29,046 nt of DNA from M3007 sp038246345 (lineage in GTDB: Bacteria; Bacteroidota; Bacteroidia; Chitinophagales; Saprospiraceae): NCBI GenBank assembly GCA_038246345.1, contig JBBRWA010000033.1, forward strand, positions 1 to 29,046. Reading direction: 5' to 3'. Positions 24,146 through 29,046 of this stretch are shown here, piece by piece. The translations under genes were made by a program, and so were the position numbers. The notes under the pieces were generated by a model, which saw only the letters and a list, made by a program, of their open reading frames with translations, had not been told where the DNA came from and ran no database searches. How positions within the stretch are numbered: the first letter of the stretch is position 1; the number at the start of each line of letters is the position of its first letter.

Positions 24146-25036
24146 TTATTCGTAGCCTTTTCCAGTAAACCAATCGTATCCGTCAATGCTTTTGTATTCT
24201 TTAGGTATTAAGTTAAGTCGTTTAATAATTTTTGCATTGCCATCATAGGGTCTATGTTTTGTAACTAGGATTTTCCCTGTTTTTTCACCCCTTTTATTTT
24301 TTTCGTAGGATACGTATTCCAAGGTTTCAATAGTATCTCCGTCCCATTTATATTTATACATTTCTGTTTCACCTGGATATCCATAACAAACCCCTCTAAT
24401 TATTTTTTCAGTTGGTGAAAAAGTAGGATTAATAAATTCAAGGTTATTAGAGAATGTTTTTTTGTCTGGTCGTAATAAATATACGTTACTAAAAGCTTTT
24501 AAACAACAGCCATTACTTCCATACCAGTTTACAACAAAATCATTAAACCCGTCACCGTTTATATCAAGAATAGTATCATTCATATATTCCATTGCCAATT
24601 GTTCGTGTGAAAACACTTTTTCAAATTTGCTGCCACTTTTAGAATAGATGTCAATGTAAATAGTATTTGGTCTGTGTCTGTGAATAATTAAATGAGGGTA
24701 GGATTTTGTAAAGTGATTGTCCAAATTTATTTCAACTTCTACAGTTTACGCACTATTTGGTTTTGCTTCGTATTCTTTATAGAATTTTTCTTTGTCAATA
24801 TTTTGAGTTGAAAAAGTCAAAGCATCTTTTAAAACTTTGTCAAGCATTAGACTGTCTATATTGCCTTGCTCTTCAATTTCCGTTCCTCTTTCTAAGCGTT
24901 CTTTTTCTCTTTTGTCAAGGGTTGGCTGCAAAGTGTCAGTTACAATAACTGCAATGTTTTTCTGGTCGTTTGGTTGTCCGCACGAAAAAAATATTGCTAA
25001 TAGTCCGAGTGTCAATGTGTGTAGTGTTGTCTTCAT
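24146..25036 (-). pseudogene. Lipoprotein gene split by one in-frame stop codon
   Basis: From ATG 25036 the frame encodes a lipoprotein signal (MKTTLHTLTLGLLAIFFSCGQ; Cys in the SCG lipobox) and a charged helix, then reaches TAA at 24748-24746 after 96 codons. The very same frame continues without another stop for 199 codons (TVEVEINLDNHFTKSYPHLII onward). It contains a calcium-loop-like DINGDGFNDFVVNWYG of the FG-GAP/VCBS type and a WDGDTIETLEYVSYEK segment. Restoring one codon (Tyr TAC/TAT to TAA is simplest) would give a 296-aa surface lipoprotein. It is either a recent nonsense mutation, a sequencing error, or two peptides. No relatives were recognised. Confidence 0.7.
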
Positions 25037-25040
25037 ATAG

Positions 25041-25050
25041 TTACCGCCAA
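25041..25050 (-). other. RGCGGTAA boundary upstream of the lipoprotein gene
   Basis: TTGGCGGTAA on the minus strand ends 4 nt before the lipoprotein ATG. Similar strings occur at 25319-25328 (TAAGCGGTAA), 21898-21907 (AGAGCGGTAA) and partly near 26426-26437 (GTTAGCGATC), each just 5' of a minus-strand gene start. Confidence 0.45.
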
Positions 25051-25072
25051 CGCGAAAGTTTGTACCATCGCA

Positions 25073-25288
25073 CTAATTTAACACCCTACACATTTCTTGC
25101 GTAGATTCAAACTCAATCCATTCTGCACTATTACTTAATCGGCTTATTAATTTTCTGTTATGCAGTTTCCTCTTGCCTTCATAAAAATCAAATTCGCGTT
25201 CAGAAGATGAAGTCGAAGCTGTAATTATTAATTCGCCATTTGCATCGAATTTTACTTTAGGGATTCCTATTGTTACGCTATTTGTCAT
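25073..25288 (-). CDS. Small hypothetical protein
   Basis: 71 aa from ATG 25288, beta-rich in the middle (VTIGIPKVKFDANGELIITAST), ending in a charged helix (SAEWIEFESTQEMCRVLN). There is no signal peptide or membrane helix and I recognise no family. It has its own RGCGGTAA-like boundary 30 nt upstream, and composition matches the neighbouring cassette-like genes. Probably real, but short. Confidence 0.5.
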   Translation of the reverse strand: MTNSVTIGIPKVKFDANGELIITASTSSSEREFDFYEGKRKLHNRKLISRLSNSAEWIEFESTQEMCRVLN

Positions 25289-25348
25289 ATTACTTTTATT
25301 CTTTTTTCCATACTCACTTTACCGCTTACTACTACTTTGGCAAAGTAA

Positions 25349-25633
25349 ATGACAAGTATTAAGCCAATTAAATCAAAAGCGTTAGACTGTTTCGAGCAAT
25401 TGCTGAAACAGTACCAAGAACGATTCTGGAAGTTCCTCCGAAAGGAAGTCTTCACCCTGCACTTCTATGCAATATTTGAACCGTTCAGGAGCGCGATCCG
25501 CGATTTCTTCACAAACCTGCAAGAGTACAAAAAAGAACCCGATGTTATGGGCTGGCTACAATTCACTTTTTTGAGCCTTTTTTATCAGCACTCCATAAAG
25601 CATAGGCAAATCCATAGCCAAACAACAAGGTAA
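25349..25633 (+). CDS. Doubtful ORF, possibly a gene fragment
   Basis: 94 codons from ATG 25349. The first 70 look protein-like (KALDCFEQLLKQYQERFWKFL, then EPFRSAIRDFFTNLQEYKK) but match nothing I know. The last 24 codons overlap the reverse of a small membrane gene, so the original 3' end is probably lost. It is the only plus-strand candidate in this zone. Confidence 0.3.
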   Translation: MTSIKPIKSKALDCFEQLLKQYQERFWKFLRKEVFTLHFYAIFEPFRSAIRDFFTNLQEYKKEPDVMGWLQFTFLSLFYQHSIKHRQIHSQTTR

Positions 25634-25667
25634 TTATTCCTCCAAAATATGGTATAAAATCAATCAT
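25563..25667 (-). CDS. 34-aa single-helix membrane protein
   Basis: ATG 25667 overlaps the end of the preceding 61-aa gene by 8 nt (ATGATTGA). It reads MIDFIPYFGGIITLLFGYGF, then AYALWSADKKGSKK, and stops at TGA 25565-25563. It has one membrane helix (residues 4-24) and a basic tail, so the C-terminus should be cytoplasmic. The overlap and a similar layout to the neighbouring small gene suggest a co-translated two-component membrane pair; function unknown. Confidence 0.5.
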   Translation of the reverse strand: MIDFIPYFGGIITLLFGYGFAYALWSADKKGSKK

Positions 25668-25845
25668 TTTTATTGTTTTTTACTAGATGTAAGTATATTC
25701 CAAAACACAGTATTGAGGGCACCCAAAGTCCAACAAAAATCGCTTGGTTTTGGTGACCATTAAAAAATAAAACTTCAGCATAAATAAGCGAAAGCATCGC
25801 AGCTGTAAAAAGCAACTTGTCCGTTAAGTTGAATCTTTTAAACAT
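25660..25845 (-). CDS. 61-aa two-helix membrane protein
   Basis: MFKRFNLTDKLLFTAAMLSL, then IYAEVLFFNGHQNQAIFVGLW, then VPSILCFGIYLHLVKNNKND. Two hydrophobic helices (about 10-28 and 36-54) with positive charges at both ends place the termini in the cytoplasm. The FVGLWVPSILxxGIYL block resembles a widespread family of small uncharacterised membrane proteins. A TATCTTTG promoter box lies about 90 bp upstream. Coupled to the 34-aa gene. Confidence 0.6.
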   Translation of the reverse strand: MFKRFNLTDKLLFTAAMLSLIYAEVLFFNGHQNQAIFVGLWVPSILCFGIYLHLVKNNKND

Positions 25846-25932
25846 TTTTATGTATCATTTTTGTCCTACTCTTATGGCGTTTCGGTTTCTCCCCGTTTTT
25901 TTTAGTGGGATCTGGTCTCCACTTTTTCGGTT

Positions 25933-25940
25933 CAAAGATA
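25933..25940 (-). promoter_or_regulatory. -7 promoter box of the small membrane gene pair
   Basis: TATCTTTG on the minus strand, with a TTTTTTG about 24 bp upstream (slightly long for a -33 element). The leader of roughly 80 nt includes a short AGTGG/CCACT dyad. Confidence 0.4.
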
Positions 25941-26004
25941 CAATCTTTTATCACATTGGTTGGTCAAAAAATGTTTATTTTTTCTTGAACTTGCTAAAAT
26001 ACAT

Positions 26005-26400
26005 CTACCAATTCCATTCCCAAGTTTCTCCATTTTCGTCCGAGAATGCTTGGCTCCAAATTGGATTAATCTTGTCGTCCAATTTCAAATTTCCATTAAT
26101 TACAAAGTTTGCTAGAATGGTTGTAATAAACACCTTTGTTATAGAGCCAATTTCAAAAGCACTATTACTGTTTTGAATTGAAATTAGTGTATCATTTATG
26201 CGATTTACGCCAAAAAAAGTTGTCTGCCCATTTTTAATAAGCGCAAAGGCGATTTGTATGTTATTGGGAAATGCATTCGTTAGCCTATAAATAGTATCCA
26301 GTTGTCCGGCTTGTAAACTTTCGGATTTTAGATGATTTTTAGCAGGTTTTTCTAAGGGTGGTCTGCCACATCCGAACAAACCAAATAATATCTTTTTCAT
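26005..26400 (-). pseudogene. Serine hydrolase (beta-lactamase/PBP-like), N-terminal fragment
   Basis: 131 codons from ATG 26400: a possible lipoprotein-like start (MKKILFGLFGC), a strand IQIAFALIKNGQTTFFG, and the catalytic SxxK region FEIGSITKVFITTILANFVINGNLKLDDKI. Class C beta-lactamase-related hydrolases run to 330 aa or more and need a Tyr/Ser-x-Asn motif and a C-terminal His/Lys-x-Gly, all absent here. The frame ends in WEWNW and a stop, with nothing related beyond, so the gene is 3'-truncated and presumably inactive. Confidence 0.75.
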
Positions 26401-26462
26401 TTCAATTATTTTGTCTGTTTACAGCTGATCGCTAACGTTCTACAGCTTGGCGAAGGGGGGGG

Positions 26463-26619
26463 AAGTAGTGTGTGCGAGCGGCACCTTTCACCATAAGTGT
26501 TGATGTTTAATGAACCGCTTTATACGAGAACCGTACTGCCTGTCCCGATGAAGTCGGGATACAGTGGTGTGAGCGCCTCTCCCTGCCATGTTCTGCATGG
26601 TGGGGCAAGCTACTCGATT
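26463..26619 (+). mobile_element. Group II intron 3'-end relic (domains IV tail, V, VI)
   Basis: GTGTTGATGTTTAATGAACCGC, then ATACGAGAACCGTAC, then GTGGTGTGAG match the end of bacterial group II introns as I recall them (GAACCGC...ATACGAGAcCCGTAC...GGTGGTGTGAG domain V). A domain VI hairpin follows (CCCTGCCATG / CATGGTGGGG) with a terminal CTACTCGATT carrying the expected branch-point A. The reverse transcriptase and domains I-III are missing. Domain V is disrupted by a 25-bp palindrome, so it cannot splice. It is oriented opposite to the nearby genes. Confidence 0.65.
26540..26564. repeat. Palindrome CTGTCCCGA...TCGGGATACAG inside domain V
   Basis: A 25-bp dyad (stem CCCGA/TCGGG plus TGT/ACA, TGAAG loop) replaces the tip of the domain V hairpin. 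A related sequence lies at 28600-28630. Confidence 0.7.
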
Positions 26620-26677
26620 AGGTTCTGGCGTCTTGTCCACCTTGCTTGTATACCATTGCCGTTGTTGAGTTGTCGTG

Positions 26678-27961
26678 TCATTGAGTGTCGGCTGTGCGTT
26701 GCGTTGTCAGTAACACTTTGTCAATTCTTGCACCGTCCATGTCCAGGATTTCAATTTCAAAATTGAGCCATAGTAGTGTGTCGCCTGCAAATGGTATTCG
26801 TCTTAGTTCATTTAGTATTAGATCGCTGATGGTATTAAACGGATAATCTTCTGCTAAATCGCCCAAGTCAAACTTCCGTAAAAACTCTATTAGAGGGTAT
26901 TGTCCGTCAATAAGCCAACTGCCATCTTCTCGTTCGATAAACGAAAATTCACTGCTGTAAAAATCGGCGACATCGCCTACTAAGGCTTCTAATAAATCGT
27001 TCATTGTTACGATACCTTGCATTTGACCCAACTCGTCCATTACAATTGCCTGATGTGTTTTCCCTATTTTGAATAATTTCAATGCTTCGTATGCCGATAG
27101 GTTTTCTGCAACGTATTGAGGTTGCTTAATGTGGTCAGCTATTTTAAAGTCGGGCTCATTAATATGTCTAAAAAGGTCTTTGAGTAACATGATGCCTACA
27201 ACATCCATTTTATTATTTACAACGGGATAAACAGAGTGCATTCCGCTATTTACTGTTCTGTTGATGGCTTCTGCATCAAAAGTGGTTTTAAAAAAAACGG
27301 TATCGTTGCGATGTGTCATAAGCGATGCAACTTTTCTGTCACCCAAACTAATAACACTTTCCATAATATCCTGCTCAATCTCGTGAATTGCTCCGCCTTC
27401 CATACCTTCCTGAATAATTGCTTTTATTTCTTCTTCGGTTACTTTGCTTTCGGCAGTAGGTTTTATGCGAAGCAGTTTAATAATCATATCAGAAGTAAAG
27501 GTGAGCAACCAGATAAAAGGGGCGGCAATGATAGAAATCCAATACATAGGAAAAGACAATGATTTTGAAATCCTTTCAGGCATTGTCAGACCAATTCGTT
27601 TGGGAACGAGTTCGCCCAGCACCAATGAAAAAAAAGTAAGCGTTATTAAAATAACAACTATTGCAATGGTTTCGCTGTATTGCCTGAGGAACTCAAACTG
27701 ATTTAAGTAATTTATTAAATCATCTTCAATTTTTTCCCCACTGTAAATACCTGTAAGTATTCCTATAAGGGTGATACCAATTTGCACGGTGGAAAGGAAT
27801 TTTCCGGGATTGCGCGAAAGTTCAAGGGCTTTTTTTGCGCCTTTATCGCCTCTTTTTGCTGCCGTTTGCAGCCGTGATTTACGCGAAGAAACCATAGCAA
27901 TTTCAGACATGGCGAAAATGCCATTCAGTAAAATCAAAAGAAGGATAATCAGTATTTCCAT
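26678..27961 (-). CDS. CNNM/CorC-HlyC family membrane protein (hemolysin-like)
   Basis: A 427-aa inner-membrane protein thought to handle divalent cations (Mg2+/Co2+ efflux in characterised relatives). In order: a CNNM (DUF21) domain with about 3-4 helices (residues 1-180, with NGIFAMSEIAMVSSRKSRL and LGELVPKRIGL), a tandem CBS pair (about 200-325, VASLMTHRNDTVFF to IVTMNDLLEALVG), and the CorC_HlyC C-terminal domain (EREDGSWLIDGQYPL onward). All three are complete. Only the last residues (LLTTQRTADTQ) lie close to the intron relic. TAACTTTG sits immediately before the ATG. Confidence 0.94.
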   Translation of the reverse strand: MEILIILLLILLNGIFAMSEIAMVSSRKSRLQTAAKRGDKGAKKALELSRNPGKFLSTVQIGITLIGILTGIYSGEKIEDDLINYLNQFEFLRQYSETIAIVVILITLTFFSLVLGELVPKRIGLTMPERISKSLSFPMYWISIIAAPFIWLLTFTSDMIIKLLRIKPTAESKVTEEEIKAIIQEGMEGGAIHEIEQDIMESVISLGDRKVASLMTHRNDTVFFKTTFDAEAINRTVNSGMHSVYPVVNNKMDVVGIMLLKDLFRHINEPDFKIADHIKQPQYVAENLSAYEALKLFKIGKTHQAIVMDELGQMQGIVTMNDLLEALVGDVADFYSSEFSFIEREDGSWLIDGQYPLIEFLRKFDLGDLAEDYPFNTISDLILNELRRIPFAGDTLLWLNFEIEILDMDGARIDKVLLTTQRTADTQ

Positions 27962-27965
27962 TCAA

Positions 27966-27973
27966 CAAAGTTA
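27966..27973 (-). promoter_or_regulatory. -7 promoter box abutting the CNNM start codon
   Basis: TAACTTTG on the minus strand ends 4 nt before the ATG at 27961. If used, the transcript would begin at or next to the start codon (leaderless), or a start further inside would be used. Confidence 0.4.
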
Positions 27974-28129
27974 TTGATTAACTGTTCTATTTGCGTCTCT
28001 CCCGCTGTCCCGTTACTATAGGGTTTATTTCTCTTTGGTCACCTGTCCAAACCGTTTCTTTTTTCTGTTTAATTCACTGCCTGTTAGTGGTTGTTGTGTC
28101 GCTCGTTGCGCTTGCACCTAAACTTTTAG

Positions 28130-28205
28130 CAAAGCTCCCGCAGCCAAGCCCCGCACGCCCTTTTCCCCTGCCGAGCCGCCCAAGGGCTTGGTTGCGGGAG
28201 CTTTG
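28130..28205. repeat. Large hairpin, 22-bp stem
   Basis: CAAAGCTCCCGCAGCCAAGCCC (28130-28151) pairs with 28184-28205 over 22 bp with one G-U and a 32-nt C-rich loop. It is in the gene-free 27974-28469 stretch between the CNNM gene and the IS91 relic, and could be an IS end, a terminator or a dispersed repeat. A smaller dyad (CTTCCC/GGGAAA) follows at about 28218-28242. Confidence 0.8.
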
Positions 28206-28469
28206 AGTTGAACAGCCTTCCCGTACTTAAGTTGGGAAAGCCGCGGGGTCAGGAACAGCAGCCCAGAAAATCTATGGGAATTGAATAGTTTTTTTCATGC
28301 TGGAGCCGGGCTTGTGTGCGGCCAAAAGTAAGTTAGATTTGACAAAACCCCATGCATAAGTTGTTTTTTTTGTGTGCCTTTAGAATAATGTGTGCGGGTT
28401 GGGCTTTTTGGGGAATGACATGGCCCTGCAATTGGGCTTTCCAACTGCGGTCAGACGGGAATTAGGGGG

Positions 28470-28881
28470 TTATTCCTTGTGATAGCGGTCGTTGGCAGCG
28501 GCCTTGCGGTCCGATGTTCCACCGAAGTGCCGGATCTTGTGGAAGCCATGCGGCAGTACGTGGAGCAAGAAGCGCCGGATGAACGCTACGGCCCCAGAGC
28601 CTGTCCCGTACCGAGGGTCGGGATGTGCAGCACAGCCAGCATTCCGGGCTGTGCGCCGAGCCACCGCGGCTGCCGGGCCAGTTGGTCGAGCGTCTCCCAG
28701 ACGCAACGGAACAAGAGGTTGTACCGCCTGACATCGTTGCTCAAGAACAGTGCATTGAGCGCGTGGGGGACGGTAAAGACGACATGAAAGTATTGGGTAT
28801 TGAGCAGTTCGCCCTCCCGCTGCCGCACCCATCGAGTCTGCGCCGCCCATTGGCACTTTGGGCAAGCGCGGTTCCCGCTGG
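28470..28881 (-). pseudogene. IS91-family transposase, internally deleted and frameshifted
   Basis: Two pieces of one transposase. The first (28881-28625) reads GNRACPKCQWAAQTRWVRQREGEL, then FHVVFTVPHALNALF, and ends at GMLAVLH. It carries the end of the zinc-binding domain and the start of the Y2-type domain (the FTVPH motif). The second (28592-28470), in another frame, reads AFIRRFLLHVLPHGFHKIRHFG, the conserved C-terminal block. About 200 residues between them are gone, and a palindrome-like sequence (28600-28630) sits at the junction. GC content is well above the adjoining AT-rich zone. It cannot encode a functional protein. Confidence 0.85.
28600..28630. repeat. CTGTCCCG...CGGGATG palindrome at the transposase breakpoint
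   Basis: CTGTCCCGTACCGAGGGTCGGGATG resembles the 26540-26564 palindrome (shared CCTGTCCCG and TCGGGAT) and lies exactly between the two transposase pieces. Confidence 0.55.
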
Positions 28882-28886
28882 CAAAG

Positions 28887-29046
28887 CCTGAGGGTATGTG
28901 CGGAGACTTTTTTTTGTATCCCCGAGGCTGCTTTTGCATGTTGAAAGATGGCCTGAGCGGTGCGGACGCTCAATGGGCCGCCGCTGACGCTGCGCTCGAA
29001 CAGGAACACGGCGGGCCTGTAGATGCGCCAGTATTCCCGCATTTTC
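28887..29046 (-). pseudogene. Tyrosine recombinase fragment (IS91-associated integrase)
   Basis: The frame enters from the window edge: REYWRIYRPAVFLFERS, then GGPLSVRTAQAIFQHAKAA, then KKVSAHTLR, typical of the C-terminal catalytic domain of site-specific tyrosine recombinases found with IS91-type elements. It stops just after the HTLR box (normally HxLRHSFATH), where the sequence jumps into the transposase in a different frame. The final His and the catalytic Tyr are lost. The 5' part lies outside the window. Confidence 0.8.

Noticed and set aside
28479..28787. Plus-strand frames opposite the IS91 relic
   Set aside because: High-GC antisense frames of a recognisable transposase; no independent support.

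Overview
The window looks like a chromosome segment of a Bacteroidota bacterium, most likely the Saprospiria / Haliscomenobacter-Lewinella side of the phylum (inferred from gene content, not from a search). Supporting signs are repeated TAnnTTTG (-7 type) promoter boxes instead of sigma-70 hexamers, almost no Shine-Dalgarno sites, a CruF/CrtD/CrtA-like carotenoid operon, a DUF1015 protein, a NahK-like kinase and IS91-type debris. There are no rRNA or tRNA genes and no CRISPR array.

Positions 1-16.2 kb are mostly ordinary chromosome. The left edge cuts a DUF4276 gene that overlaps the end of an AAA/OLD-like ATPase (together a candidate defence-type pair). Then come thrS, a translationally coupled pair of unknown genes (3456-5329), an esterase, cmk, a membrane glycosyltransferase followed by a dead ECF sigma gene, the molybdenum cofactor genes moeA and moaA, a membrane-anchored TPR/class III adenylate cyclase, a DUF1015 protein, a NahK-like sugar kinase and a small exported protein. 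This part is peppered with heptanucleotide repeats: thirteen perfect AACTCAT units at the end of cmk, and a dispersed TGAAACC family. Two full TGAAACC elements are about 120-130 bp, MITE-like palindromes on either side of the cyclase gene. A run of heptamers sits in frame inside the esterase, and a half element lies between the sigma relic and moeA.

Positions 16.2-20.4 kb hold a DUF2200 fragment and a tight minus-strand operon, crtD-cruF-crtA-like-nhaA. It suggests end-group modification of a monocyclic carotenoid (saproxanthin/myxol type), with a Na+/H+ antiporter translationally coupled at the end.

Positions 20.4-26.7 kb are an AT-rich accessory zone in which nearly every gene is on the minus strand. 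It contains two nearly identical PhnA/YjdM genes bracketing fragments of a methyltransferase and an AlkB-like oxygenase, and a complete dihydroorotase flanked by a 25-bp direct repeat. Further along are a lipoprotein gene split by one in-frame stop, tiny membrane protein genes, a truncated serine hydrolase and a group II intron 3' relic. Several gene starts are preceded by a common RGCGGTAA-like boundary, which suggests an integron-like cassette array without a visible integrase. I rate this, the unknown coupled pair and the heptamer palindromes as the most interesting parts.

Positions 26.7-29.0 kb hold an intact CNNM/CorC-type membrane protein, a large perfect hairpin, and remnants of an IS91-family transposase fused to a tyrosine recombinase fragment.
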